Source: a virus
Length of the DNA: 64,000 nt
Direction: 5' to 3' (one strand)
Virus record (IMG/VR): IMGVR_UViG_3300030004_000009
Span: 112,704-176,703 of that record
How positions within the stretch are numbered: position 1 is the first letter of the stretch; every line of letters starts with the position of its first letter. The notes below the pieces were generated by a model. The model worked only from the letters and a program-made list of their open reading frames with translations. It was not told the origin of the DNA and did no database searches. The position numbers and the translations under genes are program-made. Below are positions 8,262 to 16,670 of this stretch, piece after piece.

Positions 8262-8862
8262 ATATAGTCTTACCCAGATGGTAGTACTTAGTAACATAAT
8301 TAAGTACATGATCATCTGTTTTATTCAGATTCAGATTAATAATAGTAGCTAATACTTGAAAAATTTCATGCACTGCCACTGCACTAAATGAATAAGTAGT
8401 TTTAAATACATTGAAGTTTTCTCCTTTTCTTTTATTTTTTAAGTGAACTATTAAATCACCTTTAGGACTAATTGTTGGTGTAGAAACCCATTTACCTGGA
8501 TGAGGTTTATTAGTGTGTACTCCACGAATCTTATCATCACCGTAAAGCTGAATACGCTCTTCTTCTGTTTTTTCAAATCGACCGATAGTACGTATAACTA
8601 CAGTTTCTTCTAAACCTGTTTCCTCATTTAGTTGTTTTGCAGTTATCTTTTCAAGTTGATGTTGATACTCAGGTCGAGTCCCTTCAGCAATCTTCTGTTC
8701 TTCTGTTAATCCTTTAATGAAGATACGTTCTTTTTCACCAGTTTTATGATTGGTTATAACACGCATTACATCATTATAAGGTGGTGTGTCTTTATCAGAG
8801 ATACAAGGAAAGTATTTTTCCTTGTATCTGTTAGTTTGTTTATTAGAAACTTTATTTTGCAT
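8245..8862 (-). CDS. Hypothetical protein
   Basis: 205 residues, charged, starting with a basic segment (NKVSNKQTNRYKEK) followed by short beta strands (VMRVITN, ERIFIKGL) and a C-terminal helical part (VAVHEIFQVLATIINL). No recognisable family. It is followed 14 bases upstream by another gene of unknown role, in a run of genes with short A-rich spacers. Confidence 0.65.
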   Translation of the reverse strand: MQNKVSNKQTNRYKEKYFPCISDKDTPPYNDVMRVITNHKTGEKERIFIKGLTEEQKIAEGTRPEYQHQLEKITAKQLNEETGLEETVVIRTIGRFEKTEEERIQLYGDDKIRGVHTNKPHPGKWVSTPTISPKGDLIVHLKNKRKGENFNVFKTTYSFSAVAVHEIFQVLATIINLNLNKTDDHVLNYVTKYYHLGKTIYGKAS

Positions 8863-8876
8863 TTTTTGTACTTTAA

Positions 8877-9320
8877 TTAAGTAATTCGAGGAGTTAATTT
8901 TGAAGCTGATACTTTAATAAACCTATCAGGATTATCGATAATCCTTTTAAGTTGTATATCAAGTATACCTTTGGCAGTATCATCACCAAAGAATCGATTA
9001 GTTGTAAAAAGAGTTACTAATGCTTTAGTAGGTTTCAATGCTCTACCTTTAGCTCTTATTTTACCCTCTTCAAAATGACCTATATCTATAGGATTAAGAA
9101 CACTTAAACCAATACTAAAAGTAGCTTTATACGTATCAACTTCTTCTTCTGTATAGATATGTACTTTCACTCTTTTAAGATTTATAATCTTACTGTCATG
9201 TACAGTATCTACACCACTTTCTTCAATTAAGACACCGACTAACGTAACATTACGTGTTTGGCCATCTCTTAGAGCAGTAGTTACACCTGTAACTACATAC
9301 TCGCGTATTTTAGGATTCAT
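8877..9320 (-). CDS. Hypothetical beta-rich protein
   Basis: 147 residues with alternating hydrophobic strands (YVVTGVTTALRDGQ, TLVGVLIEES) that suggest an OB-like or other beta-barrel fold. No nucleotide-binding motif or cysteine set is visible. The start follows an A/T-rich leader without a Shine-Dalgarno site. Confidence 0.65.
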   Translation of the reverse strand: MNPKIREYVVTGVTTALRDGQTRNVTLVGVLIEESGVDTVHDSKIINLKRVKVHIYTEEEVDTYKATFSIGLSVLNPIDIGHFEEGKIRAKGRALKPTKALVTLFTTNRFFGDDTAKGILDIQLKRIIDNPDRFIKVSASKLTPRIT

Positions 9321-9366
9321 ATTTGATTTTAATTATTTATTTTAAAAGTTTAATTAATGTCACTAA

Positions 9367-9564
9367 TTAAGCAGCATTAGGTGGATGGTCATCAGGAAGT
9401 TCTACAAGAGAACTTATAGAGTTATTAAAAGCTACATAAAGCTTATTGTTAAATTGTTCTCTATAAATTGATACGACAGTTGACCGTTTAAATAGTAAGC
9501 GATAAATTGCTACTAAAATACATATAAGTAACAATACTTGTATGCAATAATATAATGTATCCAT
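9367..9564 (-). CDS. Single-pass membrane protein
   Basis: 65 residues with one N-terminal transmembrane helix (about residues 5-25, YCIQVLLLICILVAIYRLLF) and a cytoplasmic or periplasmic tail ending in a proline-rich DDHPPNAA. Unknown function. Confidence 0.55.
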   Translation of the reverse strand: MDTLYYCIQVLLLICILVAIYRLLFKRSTVVSIYREQFNNKLYVAFNNSISSLVELPDDHPPNAA

Positions 9565-9569
9565 TACTG

Positions 9570-9719
9570 TTATAATAAATTTATAATTCTAAAACTAGAC
9601 CTTCCAGTTGTAGTTGAAAATGACAAGTAAATGCCATTTACTTTTCTTTCAACTTTGGGTTGAAAGACTAGGTATAATGCAATAAGTACTATACCTATGA
9701 TAATCCAAAATGACCACAT
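9570..9719 (-). CDS. Small single-pass membrane protein
   Basis: 49 residues, beginning MWSFWIIIGIVLIALYLVFQ, a clear N-terminal membrane anchor, followed by a short basic tail. It is placed five bases upstream of the preceding small membrane gene on the same strand with normal phage spacing, which supports it being real. Confidence 0.55.
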   Translation of the reverse strand: MWSFWIIIGIVLIALYLVFQPKVERKVNGIYLSFSTTTGRSSFRIINLL

Positions 9720-9736
9720 AGTTTTCTTTGTTTTAA

Positions 9737-9762
9737 TTAAGAGTGGCTTTCACCACCCTTAA
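9737..9762 (-). terminator. Terminator-like hairpin after terD
   Basis: TTAAG-x-GTGG and CCAC-x-CTTAA arms close on a GAAA tetraloop in the leftward RNA, 23 bases beyond the terD stop codon. The position and the following T/A-rich run fit a terminator. Confidence 0.5.
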
Positions 9763-9784
9763 TGTTAATAATTAATACATGCGT

Positions 9785-10315
9785 TTACTCAAATCGACGG
9801 ATAATGTTTGCGATTTCACCATTGGTGTCTGATGACATTTCACCCAGGGCCTGGTATTGCCAGGTACCTTGTTCTTTATAGAACTCACCGAGAAAAATAC
9901 AATTCGCATCATTGAAACCTTCAGTGATATCAAAGTTGGCCAGTGTAGTATGTTCGTCGTCATAAACACCTGTAGTGATATCTTTAATGTCACTAAACTT
10001 AGTGCCATCTTTGATATTCACAATGTTTAACATACTAGTGCAAGTAACTGGTAATTCATGGAATTTAATGAATATAACATCACCATCCAGAGCCAGGCCG
10101 GGTAGTTCTTGGCGGTTATAGTATAACAACGCGTTATCTGGCCCTAAAACCTTACCACCAGAACCAGCTCGACCACCGGTTAAACATAAAATCGAGAATT
10201 CAAGGTTCACAGGATTATCTCCTGTATTCCAATCCAGCCCAATGCGTGCATTTTCAAAAGCATCTCCTAGAGAAGTTTTGAGGGTGAGAACATCACCCTT
10301 AATTAAATTTTTCAT
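9785..10315 (-). CDS. TerD-family protein
   Basis: 176 residues, close to the TerD length of about 190. GLDWNT near the N-terminus, ILCLTGGRAGSGGKVLG and DDEHTTLANFDITEGFNDANCIFLGEFYK follow the family pattern, including acidic calcium-binding positions. TerD proteins are linked to tellurite resistance, phage inhibition and stress responses; in phages the role is unsettled. The gene is clearly richer in G+C (for example CAGGGCCTGG) than its neighbours, which suggests recent acquisition. Two tRNA genes lie directly upstream. Confidence 0.85.
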   Translation of the reverse strand: MKNLIKGDVLTLKTSLGDAFENARIGLDWNTGDNPVNLEFSILCLTGGRAGSGGKVLGPDNALLYYNRQELPGLALDGDVIFIKFHELPVTCTSMLNIVNIKDGTKFSDIKDITTGVYDDEHTTLANFDITEGFNDANCIFLGEFYKEQGTWQYQALGEMSSDTNGEIANIIRRFE

Positions 10316-10346
10316 TATAATTTATTGTTTTACCACATCTGTGGTG

Positions 10347-10420
10347 TTATGAAGGTGAGATTCGGACTCACGACTTTCTCCATATCAGGGAGATACTCTA
10401 GCCAGCTGAGTTACTTCATA
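10347..10420 (-). tRNA. tRNA-Ile(GAT)
   Basis: A 74-base cloverleaf: acceptor TATGAAG/CTTCATA (7 bp), D stem ACTC/GAGT, anticodon stem TCTCC/GGAGA around loop CTGATAT, T stem GTGAG/CTCAC with loop TCCGAAT, and discriminator A. The anticodon is GAT. No CCA is encoded. Confidence 0.93.
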
Positions 10421-10608
10421 AAATTTATCTGTCTTTCCAGATTGTCATAAGGTTACTCTTGCTTGGCTTCCCTTCAACTTACCAAGTCCCTAGAGCTGGG
10501 TCTACACCGTGTCAGTCATATTGTGTAGCGTTCTTGTTTCTCTTAACTTCCTAAGCAAATCACACGTGATTACTTACTTGTACAGCTCTTTACGACTGAA
10601 AGAATCGG

Positions 10609-10685
10609 TGCTCCCTCCTGAATTTGAATCAGGGACCTCCAAATTATGAGTTTGTTGCTCTAAAACCGGACTGAGCTAAGGGAGC
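10609..10685 (-). tRNA. tRNA-Met(CAT)
   Basis: A 77-base cloverleaf: acceptor GCTCCCT/AGGGAGC, D stem GCTC/GAGC, anticodon loop CTCATAA with anticodon CAT, T stem CCTGA/TCAGG with loop TTCAAAT. CAT could be elongator Met or a lysidine-modified Ile tRNA; sequence alone does not decide. The first anticodon-stem pair is A-G. The 189 bases between the two tRNAs contain small hairpins but no further cloverleaf I can support. Confidence 0.9.
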
Positions 10686-10700
10686 TTGAATCTTATATCT

Positions 10701-10943
10701 CTAAATTATCAAGTTATCAAGTTCATCATAAATACAACCAAACTCATCTACTACATATTCCGTAGCTGTAAAGTCATTTATACTATCTTCTATAGTAGAT
10801 TCATTAGCTATTTTAGCTACTTCCGAGTATGATAGATTGCCGAAGAATTGCTTTATCAGTTGAAATTCTCTTTTGGTTTTAATAGAGATTACTAAGTCTA
10901 TTGGTTTAAAAACGTCTTGTTGTTGGATTACTTTTATGTCCAT
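10701..10943 (-). CDS. Hypothetical protein
   Basis: 80 residues with an acidic C-terminal half (VVDEFGCIYDELDNL). No motif recognised. It ends 15 bases upstream of the tRNA-Met gene, so it is likely co-transcribed with the tRNAs. Confidence 0.55.
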   Translation of the reverse strand: MDIKVIQQQDVFKPIDLVISIKTKREFQLIKQFFGNLSYSEVAKIANESTIEDSINDFTATEYVVDEFGCIYDELDNLII

Positions 10944-10968
10944 TATTTAATTTTTAAATTTTAAAATA

Positions 10969-10996
10969 AACCAGAGACTCGTGAAAGTCTCTGGTT
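10969..10996 (-). terminator. Perfect hairpin between genes
   Basis: AACCAGAGACT and AGTCTCTGGTT form an 11-bp perfect stem with a six-base loop, followed in the leftward direction by TTATTTT. It could end transcripts coming from the GH73 gene side. The rest of 10997-11174 holds only a 35-codon frame across this hairpin, which I do not trust. Confidence 0.55.
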
Positions 10997-11174
10997 CCTT
11001 GATTAGGTAATACAATACTTTTCGCGTCGCAATGTAAAAGAGCTAACTGCGAAGGTTTCATATATTTAGGATTACTCCAAAGCTCACATGAAGACCTACA
11101 AACATAAACTCAAACCATATTATTTATTAGTTTTTACGAAACTACTATATAACGGTTCTCAAACTTCTAAAACG

Positions 11175-11636
11175 TCACGATCTTTCAAACAACTTGTTAA
11201 GGTGTTTTGATTTGGTAATTTTATTTATTATCATACTATAACCACAAGTTTGTGAAAACTTACGATTAAGATATTTTAAATATTCACGTTTTGAATATTT
11301 ATGTTTTTTAAATAACTTTGATTGGAATAAATAATAATCATCAATTGATGATTGCCAACTACTATAAGTAACATAACCTTTAGTTTTGAATAAAGCAGTT
11401 GTCTGTCTATTATACATATAATGCATACCAAACAGATTATGTCTCTTCTGACACAACCTGCTCCTAAAAGAGTTAGTCTCTATTAAAATTTGCGCGTACA
11501 CTATATCCTTATATTTAATATTCGACTTATTAAGATAGTTAACTACATTTACTCGTGTAAGCTTTGTAGTATCAACTGTTGTGCTATCTTGTAAACAAGA
11601 TAACTGTAAGAGTGTAATAAATATAAGTTTAAGCAT
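11175..11636 (-). CDS. GH73-like glucosaminidase, putative lipoprotein
   Basis: 153 residues. AQILIETNSFRSRLCQKRHNLFGMHY and SSWQSSIDDYYLFQ match the catalytic-Glu and downstream segments of FlgJ/GH73 N-acetylglucosaminidases (AQxxLETxxF...NLFGMK...SWxxSvxDY). The N-terminus MLKLIFITLLQLSC ends in a lipobox-like Cys. It would cut peptidoglycan at the periplasmic face. Its position in the leftward block, far from the endolysin and holin, is unusual for a lysis gene. Confidence 0.7.
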   Translation of the reverse strand: MLKLIFITLLQLSCLQDSTTVDTTKLTRVNVVNYLNKSNIKYKDIVYAQILIETNSFRSRLCQKRHNLFGMHYMYNRQTTALFKTKGYVTYSSWQSSIDDYYLFQSKLFKKHKYSKREYLKYLNRKFSQTCGYSMIINKITKSKHLNKLFERS

Positions 11637-11670
11637 AATCTTTTATTTTAAGTTAATATTAACACTATTG

Positions 11671-11979
11671 TTAATATTTTTCAGCTATTAGAAACCAATC
11701 ATTAGCTCCTCCATCTAAGTCTGAGCCACTAACACGAATATTTACATAACCATCTCTAGTTAATGTAGTGACCTCGTTATTTATAGTTTCAAGACTATTA
11801 TATATACCATGATATATAATTTTGGGTATTGCTGGTCTAGTGATAACTACCTTTTCAACTACTTGCATGTCTGCCTTAGCTGATTCAATTTGACATATAG
11901 CCAAACCAAATAGAAGGAAACCCATCATAAGGGTACATACTGTATACATGATAGGGTTAAACCATTTGCTTCTTTCCAT
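11671..11979 (-). CDS. Membrane-anchored small protein
   Basis: 102 residues with a transmembrane segment at about residues 9-29 (IMYTVCTLMMGFLLFGLAIC) and a soluble C-terminal domain ending DLDGGANDWFLIAEKY. It shares one base with the stop of the next gene (TAATG), so the two are coupled. No function known. Confidence 0.6.
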   Translation of the reverse strand: MERSKWFNPIMYTVCTLMMGFLLFGLAICQIESAKADMQVVEKVVITRPAIPKIIYHGIYNSLETINNEVTTLTRDGYVNIRVSGSDLDGGANDWFLIAEKY

Positions 11980-12173
11980 TACCTTTTATGATATACGTGA
12001 TGAACTGTTGTTACACGATGAACTACAACTACATGTTGTATTGTCACATGGTGTACTACTCGATGAGTAGGTACTACAATATAAGGGTGTACACTATAAA
12101 TGTGTGGACGATTAGCTGGTTGAGTACAGCTAAATAAGCCAAGTATGGTTATGAATAAAATTAGTTTTTTCAT
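11979..12173 (-). CDS. His/Val-rich lipoprotein
   Basis: 64 residues. MKKLILFITILGLFSC is a lipoprotein signal with the lipobox LFSC. The mature part is dominated by His, Val and Thr (HRVVHHVTIQHVVVVHRV), an alternating pattern that would form a beta strand with one histidine face. It would sit in the host envelope; metal binding or receptor masking (superinfection exclusion) are possibilities only. Confidence 0.6.
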   Translation of the reverse strand: MKKLILFITILGLFSCTQPANRPHIYSVHPYIVVPTHRVVHHVTIQHVVVVHRVTTVHHVYHKR

Positions 12174-12270
12174 ATTTTAATTTGCCATTTGTTTTTAAAT
12201 TAACAAGTAAACAGTGCTCAGATGGCTTTAGGCGTACGAACACATAGATTAAAAGACCTTTAATCATAGA

Positions 12271-12603
12271 TTAAAATCCTCGTAATGTAATAAACCATTG
12301 TCTTAAACCATCATCCCCAATATCACTCGATTTGTACTTTGTGTACTTAACTAAAATAATATTTTTCATTACTACCTTCTGTGAATCAGGCGCTGTAGTG
12401 TATTGCTGATAATCAGCTGCTAAAGAAGAATTAAATCCTTCAATATAACTTGGACTACCTTCAAATACTTTACGTTCAACTGCTGCTTGTTTTGGAGCCC
12501 AAAATGCATAATTTCCTGTAGCAATTCCATTACCTAGAAAGGTAAGAATTCCTACTCCTAGCATAACTAGGATTATGATTCCGAATACTTTTAATGCGTT
12601 CAT
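12271..12603 (-). CDS. Membrane-anchored hypothetical protein
   Basis: 110 residues: an N-terminal transmembrane helix (about residues 6-28, VFGIIILVMLGVGILTFLG) and a soluble C-terminal domain with ERKVFEGSPSYIEGFNSSLAADYQQY. Helix-rich tail; conserved phage families of this layout exist but without assigned function. Confidence 0.6.
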   Translation of the reverse strand: MNALKVFGIIILVMLGVGILTFLGNGIATGNYAFWAPKQAAVERKVFEGSPSYIEGFNSSLAADYQQYTTAPDSQKVVMKNIILVKYTKYKSSDIGDDGLRQWFITLRGF

Positions 12604-13096
12604 TGTTGTGTTGTTTTTAAATTTAATTTATAAATAGAGGAAGGTTACCGTCCTTCTTAGATTCACCTGGTGATAGTGGGCTTCAACTCTATTTAATTGT
12701 TTGTCCTAAAAGTGTGTTGTTACACCAAAAGAAAATGACTTTAGGCTTTTACGGTCCTTTGCTAGTAAGATGATCGGTCTGTTCACGTCGCCTGCCTTAT
12801 TACTAAACCCATTACTATCCGCTGACTTATATAACTTATTATCCTTTGATGTAGTAGTGGATGCAATTACATTCCGAACTATCGGACGTTGCCACATTAT
12901 GACCAATCAAAAATTCTCTTCCTGTATTTCATATAGTCATATTCTATCATTACAATAGACGTATCGTTACCTACAGACTTCAAATACACCTAATAATTAA
13001 GTAATATCGCTATTACAATGCAGCTTCGTTCTACTCTTTAAAAGGTGCATACTGTCAATGCTACTTCCTCTCAGAATCTAAACAATATCTTTTAAG
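12604..13096. other. Gene-free stretch with hairpins (493 bases)
   Basis: No convincing gene: two short opposed frames here shadow each other and look like chance. Hairpins include GAAGG/CCTTC around 12636-12656, TCCGA/TCGGA near 12880 and GTGT/ACAC near 12715. One copy of the dispersed palindrome element (TACTCTTTAAAAGGTGC) is at 13032. It may hold a structured RNA; I cannot assign one. Confidence 0.4.
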
Positions 13097-13591
13097 TTAC
13101 ATTTCTATTTTAAACGGTAAGACTGTCACCTTAGGTTCAAAATAACAGACTTTAGGTTGTCCAGTTGGATCTATCATAACAACCCACGTACCTTCAGCAG
13201 ATGCTGGCATAAATAACCCATTAGGTTCTGATTGAGGTATTGGTGTATAACTACTATTACCACTATAAATCAACTTTTCTGGATTGCTTCTTTGAGTAGA
13301 ATAAGGAATAGGATAGCCAGTACATTTACCAATATAAATCAACTTACCTGTCATTTCTGCCTGTAAATAGCAGTAGTTAATTAAAGAAGGATTATCACGT
13401 AAACTATAAATTAGATTAACTAACTTAAGCTCTGTAAACTTATCGATTGTTGGCATACCTGCTTGTGCTACACCTTGACTTTGAAGAGTCTCTTGTTTAG
13501 CTTGATCTATCTCGTCAGCTGTTGGTGGTGATGTTTCACAAGAAGTAATAAATAGCATTATAAATGCTGTAAATAGAATTAACTTTTTCAT
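13097..13591 (-). CDS. Conserved phage lipoprotein
   Basis: 164 residues with lipoprotein signal MKKLILFTAFIMLFITSC. The body (IYSLRDNPSLINYCYL, GYPIPYSTQRSNPEKL, NGLFMPASAEGTWVVMIDP) matches a family I recognise from many large phages, always of unknown function. It is probably anchored in an envelope membrane. Gene is separated from the HNH-like gene by a single base. Confidence 0.75.
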   Translation of the reverse strand: MKKLILFTAFIMLFITSCETSPPTADEIDQAKQETLQSQGVAQAGMPTIDKFTELKLVNLIYSLRDNPSLINYCYLQAEMTGKLIYIGKCTGYPIPYSTQRSNPEKLIYSGNSSYTPIPQSEPNGLFMPASAEGTWVVMIDPTGQPKVCYFEPKVTVLPFKIEM

Positions 13592-13592
13592 T

Positions 13593-14024
13593 TTATCCTG
13601 TTTGTTTTAATATGACTAACTTAGCTTTTTTACGTGAAGCGTCTCTAGGTTTAGCTTTAACCTGTCTTTCTCTGAATTTAGTGACCCCTTTATACACGGC
13701 TTTAATTTGCTCATATGTGAGGTTACTTTTTATTGAATTCATTAATACTGTACAAGCTACTACATTATCGTCTGTATAGCCTTTTGAGCTGTCTACACGA
13801 TCAATTGATCGTTGAAGCATTGGTACGTTGTCCTGAAACTTAACTCCTCTATAGTAGCAAGTTTCTTGTTGCATCATTTGTTTTAAACGTTTAAATGATA
13901 ACCCAAATTCAAGATTATTAGCTTTACATTTTTCATATATTTGTCTAAGCTTCTGAGCAACACGTACGTCTATTGGAAGATTAATCTCACCACTGAGATC
14001 ATCTGTTTTAGTACTATATATCAT
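13593..14024 (-). CDS. HNH-like endonuclease-related protein
   Basis: 143 residues. CYYRGVKF, followed by SIDRVDSSKGYTDDNVVACTVLMN, resembles the core of a phage HNH subfamily (CxxxG...IDRiDsxkGYxxxNvv). The usual paired zinc cysteines are not complete (only one Cys in the first site), so activity is uncertain. The C-terminus is basic, fitting DNA binding. It could be a free-standing homing endonuclease or a recycled nucleic-acid-binding protein. Confidence 0.65.
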   Translation of the reverse strand: MIYSTKTDDLSGEINLPIDVRVAQKLRQIYEKCKANNLEFGLSFKRLKQMMQQETCYYRGVKFQDNVPMLQRSIDRVDSSKGYTDDNVVACTVLMNSIKSNLTYEQIKAVYKGVTKFRERQVKAKPRDASRKKAKLVILKQTG

Positions 14025-14437
14025 TTTGTATTTTAAGTCATTTTAGTGAATTTTAAACGATTATTTTTTATTAGTATGTCTTAATACTACTTTGGTATTT
14101 TTATTGAACACGCGTTAGGAAAAGTACCTCTATTGCCAAATTTTAGGTCAACTTGCATTATGAATTTTCAAACTCTTAAATTTATTTTAAAATAAATTTG
14201 GAAATCTCGATTATTTTTTGTAAGTTCATACGCGCGCATAATAAAGGAATCATTTATTTTAGAGTAATTCAACAGTCTACCTTTTAAGAAGTAAGTATGA
14301 ATTTAGAAAAATAGAAAGATAAAGTAAAAATAGAGTAAAGATACTTAAAAGTAAATAAAACCTCTTAAAAATAGGTGTGTAATTACGCGCGCGAGGCCCG
14401 TATCATGAGTTGTAAGTCTTATTGGCTTTTTTAGCTT
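14025..14437. other. AT-rich gene-free stretch
   Basis: 413 bases, no gene. It contains a 22-base perfect A/T palindrome at 14178-14199, two short alternating GC runs (ACGCGCGC near 14229 and ACGCGCGCGAGG near 14383), and a dispersed element (CTACCTTTTAAGAAGTAAG, 14278-14295). It lies upstream of the HNH-like gene on the leftward strand and is a plausible promoter or regulatory region. Confidence 0.4.
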
Positions 14438-14911
14438 CTAAAATTTATAATTTTCAAGTAAATCTCTTGTTACACTACTTGTTTTCTCTGGTAATTCGTT
14501 GAGATCAAACCAACCATACTCAACGTGTTCTCTATTAGGAAACTCCTTAGTAATCTTTACTTTAGAGATAGCTAAATAAACTTTCATTTGATAATGATCA
14601 TCTATCATAGTTATATGTGTGTCTTTAAACACATGGATTTTAGCTCCCAACTCCTCATGACACTCACGATAGACAGCTTCTTCATTTGATTCTGAGTAAG
14701 TTATAACTTCTCTATCATTCTCATTACCAACTATGAAGTAAGAATCACCTATTTCTCTCTTTCCTCCAGGTAAACACCATTCGTTAGGAAAGAGTGGATG
14801 AGTATCATGCCTTTTAAGAAGTAAGACTGATTTTAGATAATGATAGCGTTGATCATTTAAGTTATATGTTGGTTCCTCTTGTATTATTACAATTACTGGT
14901 GCATCTTTCAT
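14438..14911 (-). CDS. Nudix hydrolase
   Basis: 157 residues. CLPGGKREIG begins the Nudix box, and after an insertion of about 20 residues RECHEELGA supplies the REUxEExG catalytic part. The insertion between the two halves is longer than the canonical seven residues. Family members hydrolyse nucleoside diphosphates linked to other moieties, such as ADP-ribose, NADH, mRNA caps or oxidised nucleotides. With NAMPT and PRPP synthetase on the same strand, NAD/ADP-ribose metabolism is a reasonable but unproven substrate. Confidence 0.82.
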   Translation of the reverse strand: MKDAPVIVIIQEEPTYNLNDQRYHYLKSVLLLKRHDTHPLFPNEWCLPGGKREIGDSYFIVGNENDREVITYSESNEEAVYRECHEELGAKIHVFKDTHITMIDDHYQMKVYLAISKVKITKEFPNREHVEYGWFDLNELPEKTSSVTRDLLENYKF

Positions 14912-14936
14912 TTTATTTTAAATTTAGTTGTAGTAC

Positions 14937-15284
14937 CTAAAACAATCCCTGTAAACTTTCTGAATGATTCATTTCTACACCTGTTGTAGCATTTACTGTG
15001 AACCATTTGCCATCATTACAATGAATCGATATTGGTGAATATGTGTCGTTTGATTTATCGTTAAGATAAAACATCTTATATTTAAGTGGTTTATCTTTCT
15101 CATAAGTTTTTATAAGGTTTAATATTGGCTCAAGACTATAAGAAGAAAGCATAGAAACAGAAGTAAATGTAAACTCTATAAATCTATGCTTTCTACCTAA
15201 TAGAATATAATTACCAAAAGTGTTAGCAAGTGATGATATACTTGTATTATCATCAATTAGAATTGTGAGTTTAAGAGCTCTCAT
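14937..15284 (-). CDS. Hypothetical protein
   Basis: 115 residues with strands (LKLTILIDDN, YILLGRKHRFIEFTFTSV) that suggest a compact alpha/beta or beta-rich protein. No motif recognised. It lies between the coiled-coil gene and the Nudix gene with short A-rich spacers. Confidence 0.6.
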   Translation of the reverse strand: MRALKLTILIDDNTSISSLANTFGNYILLGRKHRFIEFTFTSVSMLSSYSLEPILNLIKTYEKDKPLKYKMFYLNDKSNDTYSPISIHCNDGKWFTVNATTGVEMNHSESLQGLF

Positions 15285-15302
15285 TGTTATGTGTCATACT
15301 GT

Positions 15303-15854
15303 TTAGTTTAAATTATCTAATAATTGAATTTCATTTGATAGTCTTGTTATCTCCATATCTAACTCCTCTGTTTGTCTTTGCTTTGAATAAAAAGTTAACT
15401 CTGTAATATCACCAAATTGAATAGTTTCTATCTCCTCTTGTAATTGTTTAATCACTATATCACTATTTGCATTTTCAATAAATTCTAGATCATATAACAA
15501 TCTCATAATTAAAGCTGGATTATGTTCTACTATTCCAAGTTTTATCCTTTTCATTAAATCATCAATTTTATTTTGTTTATTACAGTTAAAGTCTTGTATG
15601 GCTATAAATAATTGACTCTCTAAATTAAATAAGTGATTATTTTCCACACTACTTTGTTTTTCATTTAAACTATCGAGAGCTAATTTTCTTTGTGATAATT
15701 GTGATAACTGTAAGGTTTTTAGGTTATGAAGTCTTTTTATTTTTTCTTTAGATTTAGTGATAAATATCTCTATGTCTTCAGATGTAATTGTGATGTTTGG
15801 ATTAACTATTCCTTCAAGTATTGACGTCAATAGTTGTCTCTCTAAGGTTGTCAT
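15303..15854 (-). CDS. Coiled-coil protein
   Basis: 183 residues, almost wholly helical with leucine heptads (KIKRLHNLKTLQLSQLSQRK, LNNEIQLL at the end). It is probably an oligomeric scaffold or regulator. No enzyme motif is present. Confidence 0.65.
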   Translation of the reverse strand: MTTLERQLLTSILEGIVNPNITITSEDIEIFITKSKEKIKRLHNLKTLQLSQLSQRKLALDSLNEKQSSVENNHLFNLESQLFIAIQDFNCNKQNKIDDLMKRIKLGIVEHNPALIMRLLYDLEFIENANSDIVIKQLQEEIETIQFGDITELTFYSKQRQTEELDMEITRLSNEIQLLDNLN

Positions 15855-15864
15855 TTTCGTTTAG

Positions 15865-16056
15865 TTAAGCATGTCTTCTCTTATTTCTTTTATCTACTCT
15901 ATTAATACGACGTTGGTCGTATTTACCTATACCGTGAATTGAATCATAGTAGCATTTAAAAGCTAAGTGGTATTTAAGTTTAACAAATTTATCTTTGAGA
16001 GTTCTCTTACATCCACACTGACATTTTGGGTTTCCATTGGTTGTTTCATTTTGCAT
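15865..16056 (-). CDS. Small basic Cys-containing protein
   Basis: 63 residues with an N-terminal CQCGCKRTL cluster and a strongly basic C-terminus (RRINRVDKRNKRRHA). It could be a zinc-binding or nucleic-acid-binding protein. It starts three bases from the stop of its upstream neighbour. Confidence 0.55.
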   Translation of the reverse strand: MQNETTNGNPKCQCGCKRTLKDKFVKLKYHLAFKCYYDSIHGIGKYDQRRINRVDKRNKRRHA

Positions 16057-16059
16057 AAT

Positions 16060-16419
16060 TTAAGGATAGAGTTTTAATAGGTCTGTATACTTCCTAAGTA
16101 TACGTTGTAGAACTAACCATGTGATTAAAGAGTTCTCTTTATAAGTAACTATTTCAAGTTTTTTATCTTGAATAAGAAGTATAAAGGATCTTTCACTTGT
16201 TATAATACCAACTAATAAGCTAATTATATCACGATTAAGTTGTTCAACTATGATACCACTACTAACTGTGAATTTAGAAGTTGGGTACAATTCGCGTAAG
16301 TTGGATACAATAGCTTGTATCGTTAATTGTATTAGTTTATTTTGTACTGTAATGAGATTATTCTCATCATGTTGTATAACACTACCTTGAGCATTACTAC
16401 AAATCTTTTGTTTATTCAT
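16060..16419 (-). CDS. Hypothetical protein
   Basis: 119 residues, alternating helices and strands (LIQLTIQAIVSNLRELYP, FILLIQDKKLEIVTYK). No family recognised and no signal or membrane segment. Confidence 0.6.
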   Translation of the reverse strand: MNKQKICSNAQGSVIQHDENNLITVQNKLIQLTIQAIVSNLRELYPTSKFTVSSGIIVEQLNRDIISLLVGIITSERSFILLIQDKKLEIVTYKENSLITWLVLQRILRKYTDLLKLYP

Positions 16420-16520
16420 ATTATGAAGGTTAAAACTAACCTGAAATTAAAATAAAAGTAATAGATAGGATTTTATACCTACATCTCCAACTACAATGTT
16501 GGACTCTAATTGAGCTACTA

Positions 16521-16670
16521 TTACTTATGAAATAGTATCGTTATTCCACGATACATGACTAAAATGAGGATTAATAATCCTCCAATTGCTGCCAACTCTG
16601 GAAGAGCTATAACAGTAATTATACAACCCACTATGGAAAGTATAACTGATATAAAGAACATAGTTCTCAT
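16521..16670 (-). CDS. Small two-helix membrane protein
   Basis: 49 residues (MRTMFFISVILSIVGCIITV...GGLLILILVMYRG), hydrophobic over most of its length. Its ATG overlaps the stop of the upstream gene by four bases (ATGA), which strongly supports translation. Function unknown. Confidence 0.6.
   Translation of the reverse strand: MRTMFFISVILSIVGCIITVIALPELAAIGGLLILILVMYRGITILFHK

Noticed and set aside
12706-12958. Opposed short reading frames (66 and 62 codons)
   Set aside because: They overlap on both strands, lack leaders and composition of phage genes, and lie in a hairpin-rich spacer.
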